A DNA stretch of 64,000 bases from Chryseobacterium daecheongense (GCF_003729955.1 NZ_RJTX01000002.1:828548-892547); one strand, 5' to 3'. Counted from the stretch's first letter, positions 8,031-17,584 are shown. Made by a program: numbers and translations. Notes: generated by a model from the letters alone, not told the origin.

Positions 8031-8828
8031 TTATTTTTTGATGAATTTTGTTTTAAGCACTGAACCATCCATCGCTTCAATTAGAATATAGTACACACCA
8101 GTCTGAAGCTGGCTGATATCGAATCTCTGGCTATTAAGCTTACCTTCCGCAGCCTTTTGACCATTGGCGGAATAAATACTGATATTCTTTACCTCTTTTC
8201 TTGTCACAAATTGTAACGCTGTATTCTCAGCATTCAGGGCAAACCGGATATCACGGTCTGAAGATTTTACCTGATCGGAAACTCCCAGAGTAGAAGTTGG
8301 AGCATATACAACATCATCCAGCTGGATGGCAGTATGCTGTGCACTTCCTATGATTTTGAAAGCGATGTATTGCTTGGTAGAAGCAGGTATAGTAAATGAA
8401 TACGTAGTATCTGTGGAGGTTAAAGTAATGACACTTCCTATGGGAGTAAATGATGGCATTTCTGCGGAACTTATACCATCTACCAATCCTACTTCTATTG
8501 TACCGGTTGCTCCACCGGCAGAGCCCCCTGTAATTGCGGCCTTAAAGGATAAGGTTTTACTGCCATCCGGTGCCACAATCTGTGGAGAAATGAGATATCC
8601 GGCGGTATTGCTGGTAAAGAAGCTGTAATACTGAATGTGTTTATCTGTAGTTCCATCTGCGTATACCCAGGGTCCGGATCCACTTTGGACTCTGGACCAG
8701 TTATTTTGCGGCCAGGCAGCACTTGTTCCAATCGTAAAGTTATCAAAATTCTCATTGATTGTTGCCAGCTGTGCCTGAGCTGAAATGGTTGAAAGCACTA
8801 AAGTTCCTAGAAGTAATTTCAATTTCAT
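8031..8828 (-). CDS. T9SS type A sorting domain-containing secreted protein
   Basis: A 265-residue secreted protein. It has a signal peptide (MKLKLLLGTLVLSTISAQAQ) and a beta-sandwich body with an N-terminal ENFDNFTIGTSAAWPQNNW stretch typical of choice-of-anchor J / MAM-like modules. The C-terminal type A sorting domain of about 75 residues ends in GVYYILIEAMDGSVLKTKFI, which directs export by the type IX system and surface attachment or release. It is divergent from the heme TonB receptor, and the intergenic region carries a TTCTAAATAAA-like box facing each gene, so it may belong to the same iron or heme regulon. Ligand is unknown. Confidence 0.88.
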   Translation of the reverse strand: MKLKLLLGTLVLSTISAQAQLATINENFDNFTIGTSAAWPQNNWSRVQSGSGPWVYADGTTDKHIQYYSFFTSNTAGYLISPQIVAPDGSKTLSFKAAITGGSAGGATGTIEVGLVDGISSAEMPSFTPIGSVITLTSTDTTYSFTIPASTKQYIAFKIIGSAQHTAIQLDDVVYAPTSTLGVSDQVKSSDRDIRFALNAENTALQFVTRKEVKNISIYSANGQKAAEGKLNSQRFDISQLQTGVYYILIEAMDGSVLKTKFIKK

Positions 8829-8840
8829 AGCTTATTTTTA

Positions 8841-8904
8841 TTTAGAATTATTCTACAAAACTAACAAATTATTTTTAATTGTTCTAAATAAATATATATA
8901 TTTG
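8841..8904. promoter_or_regulatory. Divergent promoter region with two inverted operator-like boxes
   Basis: The box TTTAGAATTATTCTA (8841-8855) lies 12 nt from the T9SS gene start, and a related box (TTGTTCTAAATAAA, 8879-8892) faces the receptor gene. On opposite strands both read AATnnTTCTAAATAAA. The -7 element TATATTTG (8897-8904) for the receptor overlaps the edge of the second box. AT-rich dyads like this would suit a Fur-type repressor; identity is inferred from the downstream heme genes. Confidence 0.5.
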
Positions 8905-8923
8905 TCAAAAATTTTTTGCCATT

Positions 8924-11065
8924 ATGAAGAAGAAAGTGCTTTCTATTCTATCATTATCCGCAGTTCTATGGATACATGCACAGGAAAAAGATACTCTTGA
9001 TCAGAAAAAAATAGAGGAAGTTGTCATTACTGGGCAATATATGCAGCAATCCATTAATAAATCCATCTATAAAGTTGAGGTCATTGATGCACAGCAGATC
9101 AAAAATATGGCAGTAACCACGGCGGCAGAGGTGCTTAATCAGAATCTTAATATTCTCATTGAACCAAGCAGAGGTTCCGGGGATTCAAGTGCCAATATAA
9201 TGGGTCTTACAGGGGAATATACTAAAATCCTTATCGATAATATCCCGGTAGTAAGTGATCAGGGAATGGGAAATCTGGTTGACCTTACCAAGTTGAACGT
9301 CAACAATATCGAGCGTATTGAAATCGTGAAAGGCTCAATGGGAGTGGAATATGGAAATAATGCGGTAGCAGGAGTGATCAATATCATTACCAAGAAAAAT
9401 TACAGCAAAAAATTTACAGGAATAGCTTCTCTGCAGGAAGAAACGGTAGGCAAAGATTATGACTGGTTCAAAAAAGGGAACGGACGCCATATCCAATTTT
9501 TAAATTTGGGATATAAGATCAATGATAACTGGACGATTGCAGCAGATATCAATCATAATGACTTCCAGGGTTTCAAAGGAAGATACAACGGTTATAAATA
9601 TTTCAGTGAAAATAATGATGGATTGAGAGGCTATGACTGGCAACCGAAAGATCAGTTAACGACCAACGCATCTATTCGATACAATAAAAATAACACCACT
9701 TTTTACTATAAAGTCAATTTTCTTACGGAGAAAATCAATGTTTATAACCCCGTGATTGAAGAATTATATGTAGGAGGCGGAAACAGAACCTATATAGCCA
9801 ATGACGCTGATTATAAAACAAAAAGATGGATCCACCAGTTCAACATTCAGACAAAGATCGGCTCAAGAATCAATTATAACGGAGACTTTTCTTACCAGAC
9901 ACAGGAAAGAAAAAAGCAGGAATACCAGTATGACGTTCCGAACAGGCAGGAACTCTCCAGAGGAGAAGATTTTACCTATTATAAATCGGAAGTGATGTAT
10001 TCCAGGGGGATGTTCAGCAATTTCTTAGATAGTGATCGGGTGAATTTCCAGATCGGATATGAATTGGACAGAACGAAAGGTTTTGCGAGCGGGGAAATCG
10101 GGGATTTCGGAAGTACGGGAAATGATGACGTGAACAGGACTATTTTCAATTATGCCAATTTCTTATCAGCAGAATGGAACGTGAACAGCTGGTTGTCATT
10201 ACGTCCCGGAGTAAGACTAGCGTTAAGCAACAAATTCGATTCCCAATACAATTACTCAGCAACGGCAAGATTTAAGACTACCCAAAATTCAGACATCCGT
10301 CTGGTATTTGGTTCTGCTAACCGTTTCCCGACTTATGATGAATTGTACACTTATATGGTGGATAATAATCATGATATCAGAGGAAATGAAAATTTAAAGC
10401 CTGAAACGGGATATTCGGCAGGAATTTTCTGGGATTATACTACGGCAACAGCTGATAACTGGAAATTCAATTTCAGTGCTTCAGGAATGTACCTTGATGT
10501 AAAGGACAGAATTGAAAGTGTTATTATCAGCAATAGTCCGTTAAAATATACCTATCTCAATGTTGATAATTATAAATCTTTGCTTTTCGGAGGCTCTATA
10601 ACGGCTAAAAAAGGAGACTTATCCCTTAATGCAGGAGTTTCTGTTTTAGGGATTTCTCAGGGTTTGAATACAGGAAACATTACTTCACCCGACGACTATA
10701 ATTTTTATGCAGAAGCCAATTTAGCGGCGAACTATACTTTACCTTATACCCAAACGCTTTTTGCCCTTTATTACAAATATACGGGAACCAAAAAAATGTT
10801 CACGCATCAGGTCAATGCACAGGATCCTTTAGATCCGGGACAATATATATTGGGTACAATTGATGATTTCAGTATGCTGAATTTTACGGTAAGCCAACCC
10901 TTTTTCAACAATCATCTTGAACTGAGTGCAGGAATCAAAAATATTTTTGATGTAAGTACCATCAGAAATACAGTACAGGGTGGAGACGGCCACAATGCAG
11001 CAGCCAATCAACAGAACTTATTCTATGGCAGAAGTTACTTCGCCAGATTAAATTATAACTTTTAA
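8924..11065 (+). CDS. hmuR: TonB-dependent outer-membrane heme/hemin receptor
   Basis: Outer-membrane receptor of 713 residues. Signal peptide 1-20 (ends WIHAQ), TonB-box-like EEVVITGQ near 31-38, plug domain with IERIEIVKGSMGVEYGNNAVAGVIN (in two parts, about 135-160), then a 22-strand barrel ending in an aromatic residue (YFARLNYNF). A heme-receptor-like FRAP/NPNL region is present as NRFPTYDELY followed by GNENLKPE, near 470-500. It takes up heme or hemin using TonB energy and is the first gene of the hmu cluster, 10 bp before the HmuY gene. The symbol is assigned by context. Confidence 0.88.
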   Translation: MKKKVLSILSLSAVLWIHAQEKDTLDQKKIEEVVITGQYMQQSINKSIYKVEVIDAQQIKNMAVTTAAEVLNQNLNILIEPSRGSGDSSANIMGLTGEYTKILIDNIPVVSDQGMGNLVDLTKLNVNNIERIEIVKGSMGVEYGNNAVAGVINIITKKNYSKKFTGIASLQEETVGKDYDWFKKGNGRHIQFLNLGYKINDNWTIAADINHNDFQGFKGRYNGYKYFSENNDGLRGYDWQPKDQLTTNASIRYNKNNTTFYYKVNFLTEKINVYNPVIEELYVGGGNRTYIANDADYKTKRWIHQFNIQTKIGSRINYNGDFSYQTQERKKQEYQYDVPNRQELSRGEDFTYYKSEVMYSRGMFSNFLDSDRVNFQIGYELDRTKGFASGEIGDFGSTGNDDVNRTIFNYANFLSAEWNVNSWLSLRPGVRLALSNKFDSQYNYSATARFKTTQNSDIRLVFGSANRFPTYDELYTYMVDNNHDIRGNENLKPETGYSAGIFWDYTTATADNWKFNFSASGMYLDVKDRIESVIISNSPLKYTYLNVDNYKSLLFGGSITAKKGDLSLNAGVSVLGISQGLNTGNITSPDDYNFYAEANLAANYTLPYTQTLFALYYKYTGTKKMFTHQVNAQDPLDPGQYILGTIDDFSMLNFTVSQPFFNNHLELSAGIKNIFDVSTIRNTVQGGDGHNAAANQQNLFYGRSYFARLNYNF

Positions 11066-11075
11066 AACTTTAAAC

Positions 11076-12161
11076 ATGAAGAAAATACTATTTTGCTTTT
11101 TGATAGGAACTTCTTTGATCTCTCAATCATGCATCAATGATAACGAAGATCCTGTTTCCATAGCTCCTACGGATGGTGAAGTTGTCAATCCTGATGTGGG
11201 TGGAGCCACTCAGCCGAACCAGGCCTGGATTGATCTGGGAACCAATACGCAAATCCTTACCAAAAGAACGGATTGGGATTTGGCTTTCTATTCCGGAAGT
11301 GCTTTTAAAGTAATGCTGAACTCTTCGATCATGATGGCTGCGGGAAAAATTCCTAATGCAACTGATATAGATTTAGTTACAGAAGCCAATGTAGCAACCT
11401 TAAAAGACGAAGTACAGGTCGCCAATTTTAATCCGGCCAACGTGGTTTATATTGATGATGTGAATGGGAATTTCCCTTCAGGATATACAGCGATTGAGGA
11501 AATCAAGGTCAACGATGCTGAAAACGCAGTATATCTTGTGAACATGGGAAAAGAAATTTATACCGGAACAGTAGCTACAGGATCGGTGGCAACAGGAGGA
11601 GACAGCAGGGGCTGGATGAAAGTTCAGGTAGTGAGATCAGGAGACGGCTATAAAGTAAAATATGCTAGTTTAAATGACACCACCCACAAAGAATTGACCA
11701 TTACGAAGAATACAGCATATAATTACAATTTTGTAAGCCTGAAAAACAATAAAGAAGTGCCTGTTCAGCCCGAAAGAAAAAAATGGGACATTAGCTTCAC
11801 CGTCTTTACTAATACTATTACGGGAGCAGGAAGCTATATTTATGCAGACTTTGTCACCATTAATAATTTAGGTGGAGCAGGAGCTTATGAAGTAAAAGTA
11901 ACGGCACCTGCATCCGGTGTGGAAGCCTACAAGAATTTCAAGGCAACAGATATTGATCAGTCTAAATTGATCTACAATGACCAGAGAGTAATCGGTTCCA
12001 ATTGGAGAAATCCGGTGGGAGTGAACGGATTGGAAGTATATGGTGACCGTTTCTACATCATTAAAGATGCGGAAGGATATTACTTTAAGCTGAGATTCAC
12101 AAGACTTACCAGTACAACCGGAGAACGTGGAAGACCACAATTCGAATATCAACCTTTATAA
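11076..12161 (+). CDS. hmuY: HmuY family heme-binding lipoprotein
   Basis: Lipoprotein of 361 residues with lipobox ISQSC (Cys19). The HmuY features are visible: a repeated module with TDWDLAF (about 66-72) and a second copy with KKWDISFTVF (about 236-245), and beta-rich sequence between. In Porphyromonas, HmuY is a surface hemophore that passes heme to the HmuR receptor; the same partnership is expected here because the gene follows the receptor directly. The heme-ligand His pair of P. gingivalis HmuY cannot be placed with certainty. Confidence 0.85.
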   Translation: MKKILFCFLIGTSLISQSCINDNEDPVSIAPTDGEVVNPDVGGATQPNQAWIDLGTNTQILTKRTDWDLAFYSGSAFKVMLNSSIMMAAGKIPNATDIDLVTEANVATLKDEVQVANFNPANVVYIDDVNGNFPSGYTAIEEIKVNDAENAVYLVNMGKEIYTGTVATGSVATGGDSRGWMKVQVVRSGDGYKVKYASLNDTTHKELTITKNTAYNYNFVSLKNNKEVPVQPERKKWDISFTVFTNTITGAGSYIYADFVTINNLGGAGAYEVKVTAPASGVEAYKNFKATDIDQSKLIYNDQRVIGSNWRNPVGVNGLEVYGDRFYIIKDAEGYYFKLRFTRLTSTTGERGRPQFEYQPL

Positions 12162-12183
12162 AAATAATCTAATCCATATCAAC

Positions 12184-13062
12184 ATGAAAAAAATTGTTGT
12201 AATAACATCTGTACTTTTAGCAGTGTATTCTTGCAAAAAAGCAGAGGAAACCAAAAAAGAAAACACTACAGAAGCTGCTTCAGAAGCTCCGAAAAGCAAT
12301 CATAAAATCGTAACTCTGAGTGGCGGAATTACCGAGATTGTAAGCGCATTAGGCCATGAAAAAGAGATCGTGGGAACTGATGTTACCAGTACTTATCCTG
12401 AGACATTAAAAGCAACAGCCAAAGATTTAGGCCATGTAAGATCAATGACCATTGAGCCGATCATGGCAGTAAAGCCAACCCTGATTTTAGCCTCTGAAAA
12501 AGATATTAATCCGGAATTATTAGGGAAAATCAAATCTTCAGGGATTAAAGTTGAGGTTTTCAAGCAGGAATATTCAGTGGAAGGAACCAAAAAATTAATA
12601 GCAGATGTTGCCAAAGCTATAGGTAACACGGATTATCAGAAACTGATCGATAAGATTGATGCCGATCTGAAGCAAATTCAGCCTATCGCTAAAAAACCTA
12701 AAGTATTATTCATCTACGCCAGAGGAAATATGCTGATGGTAGGAGGGAAGAACACACCTATGGAAAAACTGATCACCATTGCAGGAGGGGAAAACGCAGT
12801 CAATGATTTCGAAGATTTCAAACCGTTAACACCTGAAGCTGTTGTAAAAGCAAATCCGGACGTATTATTTTTCTTTACAAGCGGATTGCAGGGAGCAGGA
12901 GGAAACGAAGGAGCTCTTAAAATGCCTGGAGTTTCGCAGACCAATGCGGGTAAAAATAAAAGAATTATAGCCATGGACGGGGGATTGGTTTCAGGATTCG
13001 GACCAAGATTAGGAGAAGCAGCAGTAGGATTAAATAAGCTATTAATTGAAAACACAAAGTAA
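12184..13062 (+). CDS. hmuT: Heme ABC transporter substrate-binding lipoprotein
   Basis: Periplasmic-binding lipoprotein of 292 residues of the BtuF/HmuT family. The start at 12184 gives MKKIVVITSVLLAVYSC (lipobox Cys17). The class III binding-protein pattern is present: an N-lobe with IVTLSGGITEIVSALG, a long linking helix (TKKLIADVAKAIGN), and a C-lobe with PMEKLITIAGGENAV and ANPDVLFFF. It delivers heme from the periplasm to the HmuU permease, whose gene overlaps its 3' end by 17 bp. Confidence 0.88.
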   Translation: MKKIVVITSVLLAVYSCKKAEETKKENTTEAASEAPKSNHKIVTLSGGITEIVSALGHEKEIVGTDVTSTYPETLKATAKDLGHVRSMTIEPIMAVKPTLILASEKDINPELLGKIKSSGIKVEVFKQEYSVEGTKKLIADVAKAIGNTDYQKLIDKIDADLKQIQPIAKKPKVLFIYARGNMLMVGGKNTPMEKLITIAGGENAVNDFEDFKPLTPEAVVKANPDVLFFFTSGLQGAGGNEGALKMPGVSQTNAGKNKRIIAMDGGLVSGFGPRLGEAAVGLNKLLIENTK

Positions 13063-14086
13063 ACTCTACTTTTATTTTACTATAAGTGCCATACTGCTGA
13101 TCCTTATCGCAGTATGGTCACTGAACACCGGGGTTTATGATTTTGGCGGAAAATCCCCTTTCACGATATTGTGGCAGTCTATACAGGGAAACCCTGATTT
13201 GGCCTTAAGCGATCAATATGTGATCTGGGATGTACGTGCAGCGAGAATTGTAATGGCTGTTCTGATCGGAAGCATGTTGGCTGTTTCAGGGACGGGATTG
13301 CAGGGACTTTTTAAAAACCCTTTAGCAACCGGAGATCTGATTGGTTTAACTTCCGGAGCAACCTTATTAGCTGCTGTTGCCATTGTTTTGGGAGGACATT
13401 TTAAAGAATATCTTCCTGAAGCGGTACAGTTTTCACTGGTAAGCCTGTCTGCATTTATAGGGGCTTTTTTATCTATGATGTTGGTATACAGAATTTCTAC
13501 CAATGGAGGAAAGACCAATATTGTGATGATGCTTTTAACGGGAGTTGCTATTACTGCCATCGGATTTTCTATTACTGGCTTTCTGATCTATATTTCAAAA
13601 GATGAGCAATTGAGGGACCTTACTTTTTGGAATTTAGGGAGTTTAGCCGCAGCCACCTGGACGAAGAATATTGTTTTAGCAGTAGTGTTGATTATTTCTT
13701 ACGTTATTTTACTGCCCAAAGGAAAAGCATTGAATGCCATGATGCTGGGTGAAAAAGATGCACAGCATTTAGGAATTAATGTCGAAAGACTGAAGAAGCA
13801 GATCATCATTATCACAGCATTAATGGTTGGAAGTAGTGTTGCTTTCTCAGGAACAATCGGTTTTGTAGGACTTATTGTCCCTTATATTTTAAGGCTTTTA
13901 TTTAAATCGAACTATACCTTTATTCTGCCTTTGTCAGCAGTTTGTGGGAGTATTTTATTATTGACGGCTGACACATTCAGCCGGAGTATTGTAGCACCTT
14001 CGGAACTGCCGATCGGGATATTAACAGCATTGATGGGAGGACCGATTTTTATAGCGATTCTGGTTAAACATAAAAAATCATTGTAA
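13046..14086 (+). CDS. hmuU: Heme/iron ABC transporter permease (FecCD family)
   Basis: Inner-membrane permease of 346 residues with about ten hydrophobic helices. FecCD/BtuC motifs are visible: GTGLQGLFKNPLATGDLIG near 81-99 and the coupling region near LGEKDAQHLGINVERLKK (about 234-251), plus FSGTIGFVGLIVPYILR (about 270-286). The start is probably TTG at 13046, inside the hmuT end; no ATG lies nearby before the first membrane helix. It stops at TAATG shared with the ATPase gene, so the two are translationally coupled. Confidence 0.88.
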   Translation: MKTQSKLYFYFTISAILLILIAVWSLNTGVYDFGGKSPFTILWQSIQGNPDLALSDQYVIWDVRAARIVMAVLIGSMLAVSGTGLQGLFKNPLATGDLIGLTSGATLLAAVAIVLGGHFKEYLPEAVQFSLVSLSAFIGAFLSMMLVYRISTNGGKTNIVMMLLTGVAITAIGFSITGFLIYISKDEQLRDLTFWNLGSLAAATWTKNIVLAVVLIISYVILLPKGKALNAMMLGEKDAQHLGINVERLKKQIIIITALMVGSSVAFSGTIGFVGLIVPYILRLLFKSNYTFILPLSAVCGSILLLTADTFSRSIVAPSELPIGILTALMGGPIFIAILVKHKKSL

Positions 14087-14856
14087 TGATAAAAGCACAT
14101 CAGATCAATTATAAGCATAAGGAATTCCATATTCTGGACGGTGTGGATGTTTCTTTAGAATATGGTGAGTTTTTAGCCATTGTTGGGCCCAACGGAGCAG
14201 GAAAGTCAAGTTTGCTAAGCGTATTGGCGAATGAAGTGAAATCCAAACAGAAGATTCTGTTTAAAAGCAAACCTATCAACAATTGGGAAGTCAGAGAGCT
14301 TTCTATGCACAAAGCTAAATTTTCCCAGCACAACAGCGCTGATATTCCTCTTGAAGTAAAAGATGTAGTGATGATGGGAAGATACCCTTATTTTGACGGG
14401 CAGCCGAGAAAAGAAGATCATGAAGCCATGAATAATATGATGTATGAGACAGATGTTTTTCATCTCAAAGACAGGGAGTATAATACTTTGTCCGGTGGAG
14501 AAAAGCAGCGTGTGCATCTATCCAGGGTGATGGCTCAATTGCAGAATGAAATTGCCCATAAACTTGTTTTTCTGGATGAGCCGCTGAATAATTTAGATAT
14601 CAAACATCAATACAAAACGTTAGAAATTATAAAAAACTTTACTAAAAAAGCTAACAGTGCTATCGTTGTTTTACACGACCTGAATTTAGCCGCACAGTTT
14701 GCGGACAAAATTTTACTGATGAAATCAGGAAAGGTTTCATCCTACGGGACACCGGAAGACGTTTTCACAGCTGAAAATATCAGTAATGCCTACAACTTTC
14801 CGTGTACCATTTGTCCGCATCCTATCAATCATAACCCAATGATCATTTTTGGATAA
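14086..14856 (+). CDS. hmuV: Heme ABC transporter ATP-binding protein
   Basis: ABC ATPase of 256 residues. Walker A is GPNGAGKSS (about 34-42), the signature LSGGEKQR (about 138-145), Walker B LVFLDEP (about 160-166), and the switch His in VVLHDLNLA. It is of the HmuV/FecE type and energises heme import through HmuU. Its ATG overlaps the permease stop (TAATG), and the methyltransferase gene begins 2 bp after its stop. Confidence 0.92.
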   Translation: MIKAHQINYKHKEFHILDGVDVSLEYGEFLAIVGPNGAGKSSLLSVLANEVKSKQKILFKSKPINNWEVRELSMHKAKFSQHNSADIPLEVKDVVMMGRYPYFDGQPRKEDHEAMNNMMYETDVFHLKDREYNTLSGGEKQRVHLSRVMAQLQNEIAHKLVFLDEPLNNLDIKHQYKTLEIIKNFTKKANSAIVVLHDLNLAAQFADKILLMKSGKVSSYGTPEDVFTAENISNAYNFPCTICPHPINHNPMIIFG

Positions 14857-14858
14857 CC

Positions 14859-15509
14859 ATGGAAAAAGACGAACTAAGAATACTTGCTGAAAATCTTGCC
14901 TGTCCACAAGGGGAAAAAGGAATTGAAATAGGTGAAATGATGAATGAAACCAATATCGGGATGACTTCAGAAAGCATTAAAGCTCTTTTGATAGAAGATA
15001 ACGAGCATGTTCTTGAGATAGGACATGGCAACGCCGGACACCTGAAAACCATTGTAAGCAAAGCTAAAAATATTACCTATACCGGAATTGACATTTCCGA
15101 AACCATGCATTTCGAAGCTAAAAGACTGAACAAGGAATGGGAACTTCAGGCGGATTTCGTCCTGTATGAAGGAAAAAAGCTTCCCTTTCAGGATGAAACC
15201 TTTGATAAGATATTTACCGTAAACACGGTGTATTTTTGGGAAGAACCCGTTGCATTTCTCAATGAGATCCACAGAGTACTGAAAGACAGCGGAACTTTTG
15301 TTCTCACTTTCGGGCAAAGAGAATTCATGGAAAAACTACCTTTCATCACTTTCAATTTTACTTTATATAACAACAGTGAAATGGAAGAACTTGTCTCGGA
15401 AAGCGAATTCAAGAGAATGAAAATTTCTGAAAAGCAAGAAGACGTAAAAAGCAAAACAACCAACGAAACCATACAAAGAATATATACAGTTTTAACCATC
15501 AAAAAATAA
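14859..15509 (+). CDS. Class I SAM-dependent methyltransferase in heme operon
   Basis: A 216-residue protein with a SAM-binding glycine loop (VLEIGHGNAGHL, about 50-61), an acidic motif II (YTGIDISETM), and motif IV/V around FDKIFTVNTVYFWE. It resembles UbiE/small-molecule methyltransferases. It lies 2 bp after hmuV and 5 bp before hmuS, so it is clearly part of the operon, but its substrate is unknown. Methylation of heme or a heme-degradation product is possible but not shown; it has none of the radical-SAM cysteine motifs of ChuW/HutW. Confidence 0.88.
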   Translation: MEKDELRILAENLACPQGEKGIEIGEMMNETNIGMTSESIKALLIEDNEHVLEIGHGNAGHLKTIVSKAKNITYTGIDISETMHFEAKRLNKEWELQADFVLYEGKKLPFQDETFDKIFTVNTVYFWEEPVAFLNEIHRVLKDSGTFVLTFGQREFMEKLPFITFNFTLYNNSEMEELVSESEFKRMKISEKQEDVKSKTTNETIQRIYTVLTIKK

Positions 15510-15514
15510 ATGAA

Positions 15515-16543
15515 ATGAGCACATTAGTAAATGATCTAAAAGAAAAATGGGAAGCTCTGAAAGCGGAAAATCCGCATTTGAGAATAAGAAATGCCGCTGA
15601 ACAATTAGGAGTAAGCGAAGCCGAATTATTAATCACAAACATCGGGAATGAAGTAACAGTTCTAAAGCCGGAATTTGCAAATATCTTGTCAGAAGTTGAA
15701 CAATTAGGAAAAGTAATGGCTCTTACCCGTAACGATGAATGCGTTCACGAAAGAAAAGGAACTTACCTGAACGGAGATTTTAGCAGTCCTCATGCACAAT
15801 TATTTGTGGGTGAAGATATTGACCTTAGAATCTTCTTACACTCATGGAAGTTTGCTTTTGCGGTGGTAGAAGGAGATAAAAAGAGCCTTCAGTTTTTCGG
15901 AAAAGACGGTTTGGCACTTCATAAGATCTATCTTACAAAAGACAGCAATGCAGAAGCTTTTGATGTTATCGTAGAAAAATATAAAGCGGAAGATCAGGAT
16001 CAGACTTTTGAATTTGAAGCAGTTGCTGCGAAACCAGTAGAAAAGCCGGATGCTGAAATTGATGTGGAAGGTTTCCAAAAAGAATGGAGAGAGCTGACAG
16101 ACACCCACAATTTCTTCATGATGACCAGAAAATATGGGGTGAGCAGAACCCAGGCTTTAAGATTGGCTCCGGAAGGATTTGCGGTGAAAATCGACAATTC
16201 TAAAGTAGTAAACGTTCTTGAAGATGCTTCAGAAAAGAATATCCCAATCATGGTATTCGTTGGAAACAGAGGAATCATTCAGATTCACACAGGAAATGTG
16301 AAGAAAACGCTTTGGCACCAACAATGGTTCAACGTTATGGACCCGGACTTCAATTTACACCTGGATGTAACCAAAATCGCAGAAGCTTGGATCGTTAAAA
16401 AACCTACGGAAGATGGTGAAGTAACGGCGATAGAAGTATTTAATAAAGAAGGAGATTTTATTGTTCAGTTCTTTGGAAAAAGAAAACCCGGAATTCCTGA
16501 ATTACAGGAATGGAAGGATCTTGTAGCAGAATTAGAGAAATAA
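15515..16543 (+). CDS. hmuS: Hemin-degrading factor (HmuS/HemS/ChuX family)
   Basis: Cytoplasmic protein of 342 residues built from two similar halves of about 170 residues. Each half starts with a helical LKEKWEALKAENPHLRIRNAA-type or FQKEWRELTDTHNF segment and contains an ARxLG-like stretch (KVMALTRNDECVHERKG; IPIMVFVGNRGIIQIHTG). The family binds heme and either degrades it or passes it on. It is the last gene of the hmu operon, and a hairpin terminator follows at 16563. Confidence 0.9.
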   Translation: MSTLVNDLKEKWEALKAENPHLRIRNAAEQLGVSEAELLITNIGNEVTVLKPEFANILSEVEQLGKVMALTRNDECVHERKGTYLNGDFSSPHAQLFVGEDIDLRIFLHSWKFAFAVVEGDKKSLQFFGKDGLALHKIYLTKDSNAEAFDVIVEKYKAEDQDQTFEFEAVAAKPVEKPDAEIDVEGFQKEWRELTDTHNFFMMTRKYGVSRTQALRLAPEGFAVKIDNSKVVNVLEDASEKNIPIMVFVGNRGIIQIHTGNVKKTLWHQQWFNVMDPDFNLHLDVTKIAEAWIVKKPTEDGEVTAIEVFNKEGDFIVQFFGKRKPGIPELQEWKDLVAELEK

Positions 16544-16562
16544 TAGTTAGATGATTTGAATG

Positions 16563-16590
16563 AGGCCGTTTTGTTTGTCATGCAAAGCGG
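16563..16590 (+). terminator. Terminator of the hmu operon
   Basis: AGGCCGTTTTG pairs with CAAAGCGGTCT (11 bp including two G-T wobbles) around a 9-nt loop and is followed by a run of six T. It lies 20 bp after the hmuS stop. Confidence 0.7.
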
Positions 16591-16677
16591 TCTTTTTTCT
16601 TACTATGTAAACTGAGGATAAAGTAAATTTAATGTTGGCTTTCTTTTGTAGTTTGGAAATAGTAGTATTTTTATAAC

Positions 16678-17559
16678 ATGATAAGAATGAAAAATATTTT
16701 CATAGCCCTGTTGATGGCAGGATATTCTTTCCTGAATGCACAGGAGTTTAAGGCTTACCAGTTTTATGATCAGAAAGGGAAAGCCATTAGCACGGATAAA
16801 TTAATTAAAGAACTGGCGGAATATGATGTTGTGTTTTTTGGTGAAAACCATAACAATTCCATTAATCACTGGCTTCAGCTGAAAGTGACGGAAGCTCTGT
16901 ATACCTTTAAAAAAGGACAGCTTATCCTGGGAGCTGAAATGTTCGAAAGAGATAATCAATCCCAATTGAATCAGTATTTAGCAGGGACTTTTGATGCCAA
17001 AACGCTGAAAGATTCCGCCCGGTTATGGAATAATTATACCACAGATTATAAACCTTTGGTGGATTTTGCAAAAGCTCAAAAGCTGAATTTCGTTGCCACT
17101 AATATTCCCAGAAGGTATGCCTCTCAAACCGCTAAAGAAGGGATTGAATCTTTACTTACATTAAGCGAAAAGGAGAAATCCTATATTGCTCAATTACCCA
17201 TCAAAGTGAGCCTCGAAACTCCCGGTTATAAGGAAATGAAAGCTATGATGGGGGACCACGCCGAAGGAACGAAGGTAATGAATTTCATTTCTGCACAAGC
17301 CACAAAAGACGCAACGATGGCGGAATCTATCCTGAAAAATATTCAACAGGGAAAAACATTTATTCATTACAACGGAAATTATCACAGCAAGGAATTTGGC
17401 GGGATTTACTGGTATATCAAACAAAAGAATCCCCATCTGAAAATGGCAGTGATCTCGGTTTTTGAAACAGAAAATCCGGATTTGAGGATTCCTGAAAAAG
17501 ATTATACCCCAACGAATTTCAATCTGGTTATTCCATCGGACATGACCAAGACATTCTGA
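16678..17559 (+). CDS. ChaN family heme-binding (lipo)protein
   Basis: A 293-residue exported protein with a signal peptide ending SFLNAQ. It carries ChaN/Cofac_haem_bdg motifs: VVFFGENHNNSINHWLQ near 50-66 and LILGAEMFERDNQ near 80-92, the metal/heme-binding GExH and E.F signatures. In Campylobacter, ChaN is an iron-regulated heme-binding protein. It follows the hmu operon but has its own upstream region, so it may be a separate transcript. No lipobox Cys is present. An alternative start is 16687. Confidence 0.88.
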   Translation: MIRMKNIFIALLMAGYSFLNAQEFKAYQFYDQKGKAISTDKLIKELAEYDVVFFGENHNNSINHWLQLKVTEALYTFKKGQLILGAEMFERDNQSQLNQYLAGTFDAKTLKDSARLWNNYTTDYKPLVDFAKAQKLNFVATNIPRRYASQTAKEGIESLLTLSEKEKSYIAQLPIKVSLETPGYKEMKAMMGDHAEGTKVMNFISAQATKDATMAESILKNIQQGKTFIHYNGNYHSKEFGGIYWYIKQKNPHLKMAVISVFETENPDLRIPEKDYTPTNFNLVIPSDMTKTF

Positions 17560-17584
17560 CTTTCCACGAAACATTACCAAATAG

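Noticed and set aside
14859..15509. The operon methyltransferase as a ChuW/HutW-type anaerobic heme-degrading enzyme
   Set aside because: It lacks the radical-SAM CxxxCxxC motif and has a class I SAM-binding glycine loop instead.
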